A DNA stretch of 64,000 nt from Aureimonas sp. OT7 (GTDB lineage: Bacteria; Pseudomonadota; Alphaproteobacteria; Rhizobiales; Rhizobiaceae): contig NZ_CP062167.1 of NCBI RefSeq assembly GCF_014844055.1, positions 1,317,501 to 1,381,500 of the forward strand, read 5' to 3'. A program made the position numbers and the translations under genes. Below are positions 1 through 9,677 of this stretch, piece by piece (the first letter of the stretch is position 1; the number at the start of each line of letters is the position of its first letter). The notes under the pieces are model-generated. The model was not told the origin of the DNA. It was given only the letters and a program-made list of their open reading frames with translations, and ran no database searches.

Positions 1-1
1 G

Positions 2-79
2 TACATCAAGCTGCCCTACGATGCCCGGGCGCAGCGTCTGGTGACGCGCGCCTTCACCACCGTGCGGACCGGACAGTAG
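2..79 (+). CDS. C-terminal end of a polyamine ABC transporter substrate-binding protein (partial)
   Basis: Only the last 25 codons are inside the window; they end in TAG. The tail, with AQRLVTRAFT and a final VRTGQ, resembles the C terminus of PotF/PotD-type periplasmic polyamine-binding proteins. It lies 23 bases upstream of potG and in the same direction, where the binding protein of a potFGHI operon is expected. The family call rests mainly on this context, because so little sequence is visible. Confidence 0.6.
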   Translation, partial: YIKLPYDARAQRLVTRAFTTVRTGQ

Positions 80-102
80 ACGCGAAGGCGAGGCTCTGTT
101 CG

Positions 103-1254
103 ATGGCGACGCCGCTCAAATCGCTCGGTAGCATCCGGCGGAACTTCGATCCGTGGAACGACCCCACGGCCAAACCCCTGATCGAGTTCGACCGGGTGGT
201 TCGGACCTTCGGCGACTTCAACGCCGTGGACGATCTGAGCCTCGACGTCTACACGCGCGAATTCTTCGCGCTGCTGGGGCCTTCGGGGTGCGGCAAGTCG
301 ACCCTGCTGCGGATGCTGGCGGGCTTCGAAACGCCGACCTCCGGCGATATCCGGCTGGGTGGACAAAGCCTGACCGGCGTTCCGCCCTATCGCCGGCCGC
401 TCAACATGATGTTCCAGTCCTACGCCCTGTTTCCGCATATGAGCGTAGAGAAGAACATCGCCTTCGGCCTGAAGCAGGACGGCATGGCGCGGTCCGAGAT
501 TTCCGACCGCGTGGCCGAGATGCTGCGGCTGGTGAAGCTGACGCCCTATGCGAAGCGCAAGCCGCAACAGCTATCGGGCGGCCAGCAGCAGCGCGTGGCG
601 CTGGCCCGCTCGCTTGCCAAGAAGCCCAAGGTATTGCTTCTCGACGAGCCGCTCGGCGCGCTCGACAAGAAACTGCGGGAGGAAACGCAGTTCGAGCTAA
701 TGGACCTGCAGCAGGAGCTTGGCCTGACCTTCGTGATCGTCACCCACGACCAGGAAGAAGCGATGACCATGTCGGACCGGATCGCGGTAATGCGCGCCGG
801 CCGGATCGAGCAGGTGGCGACACCGGCCATCCTGTACGAGGCGCCGAACTCGCGTTACGTCGCCGACTTCATCGGCAATGTCTCGATCGTCGAGGGAACG
901 GTGGAGGACGTCTCCGGCGACAGGCTGCGCCTCGCGGCCGAAGGCGGCACCCTGACGGTGGACGGCGCGCCGAACCTGGCAAAGGGGGCGGCCGCCGCAG
1001 TTGCGGTCCGACCCGAAAAGATCAAGCTCAGCCGCCGCCCGCCGGAGGCCGGCGCGGCCAATGTGCTGAAGGGCACGGTCTGGGACATAGCCTATCTGGG
1101 AGATGTGACGCTGTTCAACGTCAAGCTCGATAGCGGCACGATCATGCGGGCGACCGTCATGAACGCCTTCCGCGTCGCGCCGGAGCAGATCGGCTGGGAA
1201 GAAGAGGTCTATCTTTCCTTCCCCGCCGATGCCGGCGTCATACTGTCGACGTGA
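103..1254 (+). CDS. potG: Polyamine (putrescine/spermidine) ABC transporter ATP-binding protein PotG
   Basis: Cytoplasmic ATPase that powers polyamine import through PotHI. The 383-residue length matches PotG/PotA (about 375). The Walker A motif GPSGCGKST is at about residues 59-67, the Q loop lies in MMFQSYALFP, the signature LSGGQ is at 157-161, and Walker B with DEP is at 177-183. The C-terminal third (about 260-380) is the TOBE/MOI regulatory domain usual in polyamine, iron and maltose-type importers. The ATG start is preceded by a purine-rich GAAGGCGAGG. potH follows after 9 bases, so the genes form one operon. Exact substrate (putrescine or spermidine) cannot be read from the sequence. 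Confidence 0.93.
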   Translation: MATPLKSLGSIRRNFDPWNDPTAKPLIEFDRVVRTFGDFNAVDDLSLDVYTREFFALLGPSGCGKSTLLRMLAGFETPTSGDIRLGGQSLTGVPPYRRPLNMMFQSYALFPHMSVEKNIAFGLKQDGMARSEISDRVAEMLRLVKLTPYAKRKPQQLSGGQQQRVALARSLAKKPKVLLLDEPLGALDKKLREETQFELMDLQQELGLTFVIVTHDQEEAMTMSDRIAVMRAGRIEQVATPAILYEAPNSRYVADFIGNVSIVEGTVEDVSGDRLRLAAEGGTLTVDGAPNLAKGAAAAVAVRPEKIKLSRRPPEAGAANVLKGTVWDIAYLGDVTLFNVKLDSGTIMRATVMNAFRVAPEQIGWEEEVYLSFPADAGVILST

Positions 1255-1263
1255 GGGCGCGGC

Positions 1264-2193
1264 ATGGCGGCTGAAACAAGGGTCGGCGACAAGACGGCGG
1301 GTTCGGGCGGCGGCTGGTTCCGGGCTGGGGTGATCGGCATCCCCTATCTCTGGCTCGTCGCGCTCTTCCTCATACCCTTCCTGATCGTGTTCAAGATTTC
1401 CCTGTCGGAAACGGCGATCGCCCAACCGCCCTATCTGCCGACCTTCGACCTGGGCGATCTTTCGGCGAGCTGGGAGGCCCTGCGCGACCTATCCTTCGAA
1501 AACTACCTGTGGCTGGGAGGCGACCCGCTTTACATCAACGCCTATCTGTCGAGCCTGCGCATCGCCTTCGTGTCCACCGTCCTGGCCCTGGCGGTCGGCT
1601 ATCCGCTGGCATACGGCATGGCCCGCGCACCGGGCGGCCTCCGCCCCATCCTCTTGATGCTGATCATCCTGCCCTTCTGGACAAGCTTTCTGATCCGCGT
1701 CTATGCGTGGATCGGCATCCTGCGGGGCGAGGGCTACCTCAACCAGTTCCTGCTATGGACCGGGCTGATCTCGCAGCCGCTGAACCTCCTGAACACCGAG
1801 ATCGCCGTCTATATCGGCATCGTCTATTCCTACCTGCCCTTCATGGTGCTGCCCATCTATGCGAGCCTCGAGCGGATGGATCACCGGCTGGTCGAAGCGG
1901 CGAACGACCTTGGCTGCCCGCCCTTCTGGGCCTTCTGGAAGATCACCTTTCCACTGTCGCTGCCGGGCGTCGTCGCCGGGTCGTTCCTGGTCTTCATCCC
2001 GGCGGTGGGCGAGTTCGTCATTCCCGACCTTCTCGGCGGCTCCCAGACGCTGATGATCGGCAAGGTTCTGTGGGATGAGTTCTTCATCAACAGGGACTGG
2101 CCGGTGGCGTCCGCCGTGGCCGTCCTGCTGCTCCTCGTGCTGGTGGTTCCCATCATGATCTTCCAGAAGATCCAGGCCCGGAGCCTGACATGA
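1264..2193 (+). CDS. potH: Polyamine ABC transporter permease PotH
   Basis: Inner-membrane permease subunit, 309 residues, with about six hydrophobic segments; the first is near residues 22-45 after a short charged N terminus. The EAA loop that contacts the ATPase is at about 205-232 (VEAANDLGCPPFWAF...). The periplasmic stretch after the first membrane segment is long, as in PotB/PotH. Its stop codon overlaps the potI start (ATGA), which indicates translational coupling. Together with potG and potI it forms the import channel. Confidence 0.92.
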   Translation: MAAETRVGDKTAGSGGGWFRAGVIGIPYLWLVALFLIPFLIVFKISLSETAIAQPPYLPTFDLGDLSASWEALRDLSFENYLWLGGDPLYINAYLSSLRIAFVSTVLALAVGYPLAYGMARAPGGLRPILLMLIILPFWTSFLIRVYAWIGILRGEGYLNQFLLWTGLISQPLNLLNTEIAVYIGIVYSYLPFMVLPIYASLERMDHRLVEAANDLGCPPFWAFWKITFPLSLPGVVAGSFLVFIPAVGEFVIPDLLGGSQTLMIGKVLWDEFFINRDWPVASAVAVLLLLVLVVPIMIFQKIQARSLT

Positions 2194-3035
2194 GCGGCCG
2201 GCTATCGCCCTTCAACCTCGTGTCGCTGGTGGTCGGCTTCGCCTTCCTCTACCTGCCGATCGTGCTGCTGGTCGTCTATTCCTTCAACGCGTCTCAACTC
2301 GTTACCGTATGGGGCGGCTTCTCCACGCGCTGGTACACGGCGCTGGCGGGCAACAGCCTGTTCGTCGACGCGGCCTTCATCACGCTGCGCGTCGGTATCC
2401 TGTCGGCCACCATCGCCACCATCCTCGGCACGCTGGCGGCCATGGCGATGGTGCGCTACGGCAATTTTCGCGGCAGGCTTCTGTTCTCCGGCATGGTGGC
2501 GGCGCCCCTGGTGATGCCGGAAGTCATCACCGGCCTGTCCCTGCTGCTGCTGTTCGTCGCCATCAACTTCGACAGGGGGTTCTGGTCGGTCACACTGGCG
2601 CACACGACCTTCTCCATGTGCTTCGTCGCCGTGGTCGTCCAGTCGAGGCTGATCGGCGTCGACCGCTCGCTCGAAGAGGCGGCGCAGGACCTTGGTTGTC
2701 CGCCCTTGAAGGCGTTTCTGCTGGTGACCATACCGGTCATCTGGCCGGCTGTGCTGGCGGGCTGGATGCTGGCCTTCACTTTGTCGCTGGACGATCTGGT
2801 GATCGCCAGCTTCACCTCCGGCCCCGGCGCCACCACCTTGCCCATGCGGATCTACAGCCAGGTCAGGCTGGGCGTCACACCCGAGATCAACGCCATATCG
2901 ACGATCATGATCGGCGTGGTGGCGACCAGTGTGGTGATCGCCTCGCTCGTCGCCAAAAGGCAGGAAGTGCGCCGCCTGCGCGACGAAAGGCTGGCGCAGG
3001 AAGCGGAGCGCCTGGCCGTTACGTCCGCCGCCTGA
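2190..3035 (+). CDS. potI: Polyamine ABC transporter permease PotI
   Basis: Second permease subunit, 281 residues, with about six membrane segments. The EAA loop is at about 156-190 (LEEAAQDLGCPPLKAF...). The C-terminal tail after the last membrane segment is cytoplasmic and rich in Arg and Glu. The start overlaps the potH stop by four bases. It ends the operon: the next gene is on the opposite strand, converging with only nine bases between the two stop codons. Confidence 0.92.
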   Translation: MSGRLSPFNLVSLVVGFAFLYLPIVLLVVYSFNASQLVTVWGGFSTRWYTALAGNSLFVDAAFITLRVGILSATIATILGTLAAMAMVRYGNFRGRLLFSGMVAAPLVMPEVITGLSLLLLFVAINFDRGFWSVTLAHTTFSMCFVAVVVQSRLIGVDRSLEEAAQDLGCPPLKAFLLVTIPVIWPAVLAGWMLAFTLSLDDLVIASFTSGPGATTLPMRIYSQVRLGVTPEINAISTIMIGVVATSVVIASLVAKRQEVRRLRDERLAQEAERLAVTSAA

Positions 3036-3044
3036 CGATAATCC

Positions 3045-4097
3045 CTATCGACAGGCTGTGTCGTGGGCCGCACGGATGGCGTTCATGGTTTCGTCGAGCG
3101 CGGCGGCCACCGGGTCTTCGCCACCGCCGCGTGCCGCCATCACGACATCCAGCGCCTCGATGTCGGCAAGAGCGTTGACCAGCGCCGGGCGTACGAGCGG
3201 ATCGGTGACCGAGGACAACGTCGGCGCAACCGCCGCCACATAGGTTGCCGCGCCGCGCCCCGGCGCCTGCGTGGCGGTATGTCGGTCCAGATCGATGAAA
3301 CCGCCGCGCCGCGCCGCGAAGACCAGCCGTCGCGCGGCACGCTCGAGTTCACCGCGCGTCTCCAGCGCCATGGGCGGACGCCGCGCCGCCGGCCCGAGAT
3401 CGCCGGTCGAGGGCAGGGTGGCCGCACCGGATGCGACGAGGGTCAGGAGGCCCGGACCGTCGCCTTGCTCCTCCTCGGCGTCGATGGATGGCAGGCCGCC
3501 CGGCCCGGCGATCTGCAGGCCGGGCCGATCGGCCGGCGCGTATCGTGGCGCGGGCGGCGGAAGCATCGCGTCGAGGGCGGCTTCGGCGTTGTCGCGGGCC
3601 GATTGCGCCAGGAAGGCTTCGGCCTCGTCCAGCCGCAGATCCGTCACGGCGAGCTGGTCGGTGTAGCTGCGCAACGTGCCGAGATAATTGTCGAGGCCGG
3701 AGCAAAGGTAGGGTGAGGGGCCCTGCGACAGATAGTCGGACAGGTCCGTGCGGACCCGTTCCGCAACCCAGCGGTTCGATGCCGTGGCCGGCAGCGACCG
3801 GGCGCCGCGTTGAGCGGCAAGCTGGCCGGCCAGCCGCCGTGCCTTGGCCAGCGGGGCATCCGCCTTGCCCGGCCTGTCGGCGATCGAAAGCCTGCCAGGC
3901 AGACGCGCATCACCGGGGGCCGTCCCCAGCATCGCCTTGACGTCGATGTCGGCCAGGCGCTTGAAGGCGTCGGCCCTTACGCTTTGCAGGGCGCGGTGAT
4001 AATCGTCCGACGGGCCGGCCAGCGCAATCGGCGCGGATGCCGCGATGGCCAGGACGGCGATGGTCCCGATGAGGCCGATGGTCGCTTTTGCCGGCAT
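3045..4097 (-). CDS. Secreted or periplasmic protein of unknown function
   Basis: I do not recognise this family. The ATG at 4097 gives a 350-residue product starting MPAKATIGLIG with a convincing signal peptide (hydrophobic stretch about residues 5-26, Ala-rich before APIALAG). A GTG 24 bases upstream is a weaker alternative. The rest is Ala/Arg/Asp-rich, without membrane segments or an obvious catalytic motif, and appears largely helical with a Pro-rich middle. Two cysteines are visible in the exported part, one in YLCSGLDNY and one near the C terminus (DTACR), and could form a disulfide. The asmA-like gene upstream on the same strand is 55 bases away, so the two may be co-transcribed. Confidence 0.7.
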   Translation of the reverse strand: MPAKATIGLIGTIAVLAIAASAPIALAGPSDDYHRALQSVRADAFKRLADIDVKAMLGTAPGDARLPGRLSIADRPGKADAPLAKARRLAGQLAAQRGARSLPATASNRWVAERVRTDLSDYLSQGPSPYLCSGLDNYLGTLRSYTDQLAVTDLRLDEAEAFLAQSARDNAEAALDAMLPPPAPRYAPADRPGLQIAGPGGLPSIDAEEEQGDGPGLLTLVASGAATLPSTGDLGPAARRPPMALETRGELERAARRLVFAARRGGFIDLDRHTATQAPGRGAATYVAAVAPTLSSVTDPLVRPALVNALADIEALDVVMAARGGGEDPVAAALDETMNAIRAAHDTACR

Positions 4098-4152
4098 GTC
4101 TCGAACCCGTACTCGCGGCACGGAGGAAGGGTCCGGCAGCGGATGTCTCGTT

Positions 4153-6042
4153 TCAGATCGGCTTGGAGCGCGGCGTCACGGTGACGTCCAGGCTCGGCCA
4201 CTCGCCCCTCAATATGAACTCGATGGGTTTCGATGAGGTGAACGTGGCGTTGCCGTTCGCATCGGCGACATCGGGGGCCATCGGCTCGAACAGGCCCTCC
4301 AGGGATACGGACGTATCGGCCAGCGCGACGAGGCCCTGAAGCGTCATGCGGCCGGTGGTCGCCGCCATTTCGAAGCTGTCGACGCGCAGGAAGCTTCCGG
4401 CGGTCGACAGACGCGCGGTCAAACTCTCGAAGCCCGTCGATTGCCCGCCCGGCTGCAGCACGAAGCTGCGCTGGCCTTGCTGGAGGTCGCCGACAGTCGG
4501 CATTCCGGCCACCGTGCCTGCACGGATGTCCACCTTCGCCTCGATCCGGTTGCTGTTGGCGATCTCCACCCAGTTACGAACCGGCAGGTCCAGCTTGCCG
4601 CCGATCGTTGCGGTGCCGGTCAACTGCAGGTCATCGGCGGACAGGCGCTGTGCGATGGCCGCGGCCTCGATGCCCTGAAGCGCATAGGTGCCGGTAAGGC
4701 GGGGTGCCGCCGCGTTCGCATCCAGCGAGACACGCCCCTGCGCGCGTCCTCCGAAGACGGAGACATCGCCGATATCGATGACGGCATTGCCCGAAGCGAA
4801 CTTCACCGTGGCCGCCAGTTCGTTCATGCCGACGCCGGCCAGCTGCGATTGCGTGGCCGAAAGGCGCAAGTCCACGTCGATGTCGCGTACGAAGTGCAGC
4901 GGGATGCGTCGTTGCAGGTCCAGGACGTTGCGCGGTAACGGCGCGATCGCGCTGCCCAGCGTATCGAAGTCGAAGCTTTCGAAGGCGAGGGTGCCCGCAA
5001 GCATGGGGCGGCCGGCCAGCATCGCGATTTCCAGTGCGCCCTGCGCGCGCATGTCGCCGAGGCCGATGCTGGTGCGGCTCAGGAAGGCGCGCTCCCCGGC
5101 CAGCCGCAGATCCGTCTCGAGCGCCACGGAGCCGAAATCCGGCAGCGAAGGCCCTGGGCTGCCGATCCACCGGCTGAGGCGCGCCAGCGAGGGCGCTTCC
5201 AAAGCCAGTCGTCCGTTGAGTTGGAACGGAGTGCCGCCTGTGCCTGTCCCGTCGAAACGCAGGCTGACGGGCGGCGCACGCAACGTGGCGGAGAGCTGGC
5301 TTTCCTCGCCGACCAGGAACGCCGCCGGCGAAGCCACGGACAGAGCGATGTCGGCCGGTTGGCCATTCCAGACGAGACTGCCGGACAGCTCTGCCGGTTG
5401 CCGACGGCCATCCCATTGCAGGGCCAGGTTGATATTGCTGATGCCGGGGGCATCGCCCTGCGGGCGGAACAGCCCGTCGCGAACCTCGATATGGCGCACG
5501 CCCTCGAACCGTTGCAGGACGGCGCGCAGCGTCTGCGTCGCAAGATCGATCACCTGCAGGCCATCCGCCGGTGCACCGTCGCCCGGGCCGTCCGGGGCGG
5601 CCGGTGCCGGATCGGACGTTGATGGACCGGTGGGCCGCTCATCCGCCTCGGTGAATTCGGGCCGCACCAGCGTCAGCCGGGAAATATCGGTTCGTCCGAT
5701 CAACGCGTCCATGAGATCGAGCTGCGCGATGACACGCGCCACGCGCAACTCCCGCGTGTCGTCGGCGCTGTCCATCCGGATGTTCGACAACTCCACGACG
5801 GGGCGCGGCAGAAGCCGGAACGTGGCGCCGCCATCCACCTGCACGCTACGCCCCGTCAGGGCGGCAAGACGCTGTTCTATGCCGTGCCGGGCATTTTCGA
5901 GGTTCAGCGACAGGCTGGAATTGGCAAGAAAGACGATGCCGATCAGGATGGCCGCCGCGACGCCGGCGAAGGTCCAGCCGAAGATGCGGCGTTTGCGGCC
6001 ATCTCCGGGGGGCGAATGCAAGGGCGTATCGTGGGCGGACAA
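4153..6042 (-). CDS. AsmA family protein
   Basis: AsmA-type membrane-anchored periplasmic protein, 629 residues. One N-terminal membrane segment at about 22-42 is followed by a large repetitive beta-rich region, and the C-terminal AsmA_2-like part is at about 380-600 (VSLDANAAAPRLTGTY, LSTAGSFLRVDSF, GRMTLQGLVAL). The family belongs to the bridge-like lipid-transfer or outer-membrane-assembly proteins. No ATG is available: an in-frame stop lies seven codons upstream, so the likely start is TTG at 6042. A Pro/Asp/Gly-rich linker at about 135-155 separates the N-terminal segment from the rest. It probably belongs with the secreted protein gene downstream. Confidence 0.85.
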   Translation of the reverse strand: MSAHDTPLHSPPGDGRKRRIFGWTFAGVAAAILIGIVFLANSSLSLNLENARHGIEQRLAALTGRSVQVDGGATFRLLPRPVVELSNIRMDSADDTRELRVARVIAQLDLMDALIGRTDISRLTLVRPEFTEADERPTGPSTSDPAPAAPDGPGDGAPADGLQVIDLATQTLRAVLQRFEGVRHIEVRDGLFRPQGDAPGISNINLALQWDGRRQPAELSGSLVWNGQPADIALSVASPAAFLVGEESQLSATLRAPPVSLRFDGTGTGGTPFQLNGRLALEAPSLARLSRWIGSPGPSLPDFGSVALETDLRLAGERAFLSRTSIGLGDMRAQGALEIAMLAGRPMLAGTLAFESFDFDTLGSAIAPLPRNVLDLQRRIPLHFVRDIDVDLRLSATQSQLAGVGMNELAATVKFASGNAVIDIGDVSVFGGRAQGRVSLDANAAAPRLTGTYALQGIEAAAIAQRLSADDLQLTGTATIGGKLDLPVRNWVEIANSNRIEAKVDIRAGTVAGMPTVGDLQQGQRSFVLQPGGQSTGFESLTARLSTAGSFLRVDSFEMAATTGRMTLQGLVALADTSVSLEGLFEPMAPDVADANGNATFTSSKPIEFILRGEWPSLDVTVTPRSKPI

Positions 6043-6122
6043 ACGGGTCTCGTGCGCGGACTAAACTGTAGGGTGTATATACGGGACATCTCTGCGCGAT
6101 GCGAGTGTACCGGCCTGACCTG

Positions 6123-8831
6123 TCATTGAGCCACGACCCGGTCCGCCGGGAAGGTGATTTCGACGATGGTGCCTTCGCCCTGCGTCGAGCGCAATGTGAA
6201 GCGGGCGGAGTTCGCCTCCACCATCGCCTTGGTCAGCGGCAGGCCGAGCCCGGTGCCGTCGCCCCGTTCACGGGCGATGGAACTGACCTGGCTGTAGGGA
6301 ATCATCGCTTCCGACATTTCGTCCTCGCTCATTCCGATGCCGGTGTCGCGGAAGCGCAGGATGAAGCAGCCCTTGGCGTCCACGCTGGCCGTGACGACCA
6401 CCTGGCCGCCCGCCGGCGTAAAGCGGATGGCGTTGGACAGGAGGTTGAGCGCGATCTGCCGGATGGAGCGGGCGTCGGCCAGGATATGCGGAAGGCCGTG
6501 CGGCAGGTCGCTGCGCAGGATCACGCGGGCCCGGCCCGCCTGCGGCTGCATGAGGGAGACGATCTCCGCCGCGATATCGACGGCGGAGATGGGCGCGATC
6601 TTCAGCGAGGCCTTGCCGGCCTCGATCTTGGATATGTCCAGAAGATCGTTGACGAGGTCCAGCAGATGATGGCCGGAATGCTTGATGTCGCGTAGATATT
6701 GCAGGTAGCGCTCGTTGCCGATGGGGCCGAAGCTTTCCGCGGCCATCACATCGGCAAAGCCGATAATGGCGTTCAAAGGCGTGCGCAATTCGTGGCTGAT
6801 ATTGGTGAGGAAGCGGCTTTTATGCAGGCTGGCGTCTTCGGCCTGCCGCCGTGCCGCCACGAGCTCTTCCTCGATGCGCTTCCAATGCCCGATGTCCCGG
6901 ATGACGACGCACCAGCCCCGCCCTGCGCCGAGCCTGCCGATGGTGATGAACAGCGGGATCGGCGCGCCGCGCGCTACCTTGCCCATCACTTCCCTGCCAT
7001 CGTTCAGAATGCTCTGCATGCCGCCGTCGCGCAGCGCAGCCAGATAGGCGGCCGCCGTCGCACGGCTGTCTTCCGCGATGAGGTCGGTGAAGGGAAAGCC
7101 GCGGCACTTGGCGGCCGAGAGGCCGAACAGCGCCTCCGCCGAGCCGTTCATCGCGCGCAGCGTGCCATCGTCCTCCAGCATCAGGATGCCGTCCGTCGCC
7201 GTATCGAGTACGGCGCGCAACTCGATCGCCTCTTCGTCGGCGGGGGCGGGTGCCGGACGCTGGAAAGTCAACAGGAGGATTGCCGTACCGGCGATGGTGA
7301 CGCGCTGCATCTGGCAGGAGACGCGCACGACTTCCCCGTCCTGCCGCAGCAGCCGGATGCAGCCGTGCGCCTCGCCGAACCTGGCTTCGCCGGCGGCAAG
7401 GACCTCCAGCCCCCCGGCCTCTTCCAGAGCCGCCAGTCCGGCATAACCGGACAGCTCGAAGAAACTGCGATTGGCATGCGCAAGGCGTCCCCGAACCTGC
7501 ACCAGGGCGGCAACGGGCAGTACGTCCAGAAAGGTGACGATGTCGGCGGGCAGGTCCTGCGGGGGCGCGGCGGGCGGCGTATCGCCGAGCCCGCCAAGGG
7601 CTGCGCCGATGGAGGCGAAAGCGTCGGCCTCCGCACCGGAAAGCCCGCTGCCGCCGAGCGGTTCGGTGAGGCTTTCCGCCTCGACCCGCCCGACGATGCG
7701 GCCGAAGCCGCGTATACCCTCGAAGACCGTGCCACGGCCATAGACCGGCAGGGCCGCAAGTTCGATCCGCATGCGGTCGTCGCTGCTGTCGATCGGCCAA
7801 TCCACCATTCGGTCGGACCATGGGGCACGGTTGCGCAGCAATGTGGCGACTTCGCCGGACGGGTCGAGGCCCAGGCGATCCATGACGTCGAAGATGGCCT
7901 GGCCGTGCAACGCCCTGGCACTCGCTCCGACGGCGGTTGCCAGCTCTTCGCCGACGGCGGTGAAGCGGTAGGCGGCATCGACGCGCCATTCGAAACGGCC
8001 GTCGGCGACCGGCATTTCCCGCTCTGCCGGTCCGGCTTGCCCCGGCATGGTTTCGGCGCGCAGCCTGTCGCGCGACTCCGCCGCCTTGTGGCGCAGGGTG
8101 ACCGCCTTTTCGGAAAGGCGTTCATGCCACCGCTGGACGATCTGGCCGATCGGGGTCGTGGAAGGATGTTCCTCGGTTGCCTCGGCCCGCGTATCAGGGG
8201 CGCTTCGCGCCGGTTCGGCCATTGCCGGCGGAGAAGGCCGCGCGGCCGTCCAGGGGCCTGTATCCGCCACGAGGGCAAGTCCGGTGCCCAGACGCGCGAA
8301 GGCGAGCTTGCGGCCCTCGTCGGGGATTTCCAGGTAATCGATGGGGCCGGTCAGGAACTCTTCCGCAGCGTCGGTAAAGTCGGCTGCCCGGTCCGGGCCA
8401 AGCGAGGCGCTCATCGCCTGCAGTCCGCCGGCGGCGATGATCGCGGCCGGATGGCCGACCATTCCGGCTTCCCGCAACAGGCGCTCCGCCAGCATGGCGC
8501 CGACATCCGGACGTGCCATGGGATGGAGACTGGACAGCAGCACGAATTCGTCGCCAGCCCCGGCAACGGCCATGCGCAGGCGGATCGTCGTGGAGACGAA
8601 GCCGGCGCCGGACTGCGTTGGCAGCCGCGTCGTCACCTCTCCGTCCCGCATCAGGGCGCCGGCGAATTCCCGTATGCGGGTCAAGGGGGAGGGCGTCCCG
8701 GACATGAGCGTGTCGGCCGCTTCGTTGTGCCAGAGCACCCGGGCCAGATCGGCGGACAGCGCCGCAACGGCGCAGCCGGCTTCGCCGGCGCGGCGTACAT
8801 CTTCAAATGCCATGATCTCCAGAGGGTTCAT
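6123..8831 (-). CDS. Multi-PAS sensor histidine kinase, PdhS-like
   Basis: Hybrid-free sensor kinase of 902 residues with no membrane segment, so it is probably cytoplasmic or recruited to a cell pole. Three PAS-like regions are visible at about 270-380, 440-535 and 545-660. The HisKA domain follows, with the phospho-accepting His680 in ISHELRTPLN, then the HATPase_c domain with an N box (NLLSNAIRF), a G1 box (DTGIGMS) and a G2 box (GTGLGLPL). The stretch after the His box (GFADVMAAESFGPIGN) is typical of the PdhS/PleC/DivJ group of Hyphomicrobiales that controls DivK and cell polarity. No response regulator is adjacent. The partner is therefore inferred from family knowledge only. Confidence 0.88.
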   Translation of the reverse strand: MNPLEIMAFEDVRRAGEAGCAVAALSADLARVLWHNEAADTLMSGTPSPLTRIREFAGALMRDGEVTTRLPTQSGAGFVSTTIRLRMAVAGAGDEFVLLSSLHPMARPDVGAMLAERLLREAGMVGHPAAIIAAGGLQAMSASLGPDRAADFTDAAEEFLTGPIDYLEIPDEGRKLAFARLGTGLALVADTGPWTAARPSPPAMAEPARSAPDTRAEATEEHPSTTPIGQIVQRWHERLSEKAVTLRHKAAESRDRLRAETMPGQAGPAEREMPVADGRFEWRVDAAYRFTAVGEELATAVGASARALHGQAIFDVMDRLGLDPSGEVATLLRNRAPWSDRMVDWPIDSSDDRMRIELAALPVYGRGTVFEGIRGFGRIVGRVEAESLTEPLGGSGLSGAEADAFASIGAALGGLGDTPPAAPPQDLPADIVTFLDVLPVAALVQVRGRLAHANRSFFELSGYAGLAALEEAGGLEVLAAGEARFGEAHGCIRLLRQDGEVVRVSCQMQRVTIAGTAILLLTFQRPAPAPADEEAIELRAVLDTATDGILMLEDDGTLRAMNGSAEALFGLSAAKCRGFPFTDLIAEDSRATAAAYLAALRDGGMQSILNDGREVMGKVARGAPIPLFITIGRLGAGRGWCVVIRDIGHWKRIEEELVAARRQAEDASLHKSRFLTNISHELRTPLNAIIGFADVMAAESFGPIGNERYLQYLRDIKHSGHHLLDLVNDLLDISKIEAGKASLKIAPISAVDIAAEIVSLMQPQAGRARVILRSDLPHGLPHILADARSIRQIALNLLSNAIRFTPAGGQVVVTASVDAKGCFILRFRDTGIGMSEDEMSEAMIPYSQVSSIARERGDGTGLGLPLTKAMVEANSARFTLRSTQGEGTIVEITFPADRVVAQ

Positions 8832-9048
8832 GTCCTGAAAATGTCCTGTCGAGGGCCCCGCCCATCCCGTTGGTTACGCCTTTGTTAATAGCGCCCGGCA
8901 CGCGCGAAATCCATTGCGCGCGTCGGGGTCCGCCGATCATTCGTCGGGAAGGGTTAACATCCCGCGTCATGCGTCCGGCTGCTCGTCAGTTGTCAGAACT
9001 GAGGAAATCCGCTCATGTAGGCGCCTGACCATGGCGAGGGAGAGTGTG

Positions 9049-9567
9049 ATGAAGGAGAAGGCAAGGCCCGCAGGCAAGGCCTCGGCGGAGTTTTCGCAAG
9101 CCGAGGACGCCTTCAGGCAGGCGATGGACCCGGAAAACGTCGCGCGCGCGCAAGCCGCGCTGGGGCTGGATCCCGAGCGGTTCCAGGAAGCGCTGCGCGG
9201 TTTGACCGAGCGCACGGTCGAGCAGTCGCGCAAGACCTATCAGGCGATCCGTGACAACGCCGACGAGGCCACGAAGACCCTGGAGGCCACGTTGGAGAAC
9301 GCGCACAGCGGGTCGCTGTCGCTGTCCAAGAAGGCGATAGAGGCGCTGCGCACGAATGCCGAACTCGGCTTTGCCCATCTGGAAAAGATGACGAAGGTGC
9401 GGTCCGTGGCCGAGCTGGTCGAACTGCAGTCGGGCTATGTGCGCGAGCAGACGGAGCTGATGGCCGGGCAGATCAGGGACATGCAGTCGCTGTCGCGCAC
9501 GGTCGCCAACGAACTGGTGCGGCCCGGCAAGGAGGCCATCGACAAGGCGCGCACCCGCAAGGAGTGA
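9049..9567 (+). CDS. Phasin family protein
   Basis: Small amphipathic-helix protein of the phasin family, which coats polyhydroxyalkanoate granules. The chosen ATG at 9049 has a strong GGGAGAG ribosome site five bases upstream and gives 172 residues; an ATG at 9031 in the same frame is possible. The core (about 55-150) has the usual helical repeats, with LTERTVEQSRKTYQ, SLSLSKKAIE, FAHLEKMTKVRSVAELVELQ and VREQTELMAGQ. No PHA synthase is in the window. A GC-rich hairpin lies 38 bases after the stop. Confidence 0.88.
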   Translation: MKEKARPAGKASAEFSQAEDAFRQAMDPENVARAQAALGLDPERFQEALRGLTERTVEQSRKTYQAIRDNADEATKTLEATLENAHSGSLSLSKKAIEALRTNAELGFAHLEKMTKVRSVAELVELQSGYVREQTELMAGQIRDMQSLSRTVANELVRPGKEAIDKARTRKE

Positions 9568-9604
9568 TCCGGCGCGCGACATTGCATTTTAGGGTGGTCT
9601 CCAT

Positions 9605-9630
9605 GCGCGGGATGGGCTTGCGTCCCGCGC
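9605..9630 (+). terminator. Terminator-like hairpin after the phasin gene
   Basis: An 8-bp perfect stem (GCGCGGGA with TCCCGCGC) closes a 10-base loop between the phasin gene and tRNA-His. No T tract follows, so it may be a weak or Rho-assisted terminator, or only a 3' stabilising hairpin. Confidence 0.35.
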
Positions 9631-9677
9631 CGAATGAATTTATGTGAACCGCCATGGAGCGACGCGCTCCTCGGTAT

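Noticed and set aside
6699..8888. A 729-codon open frame antisense to the histidine kinase
   Set aside because: Same cause: high GC at third positions removes stops on the complementary strand. The product has no domain or signal and the sense gene is a clear kinase.
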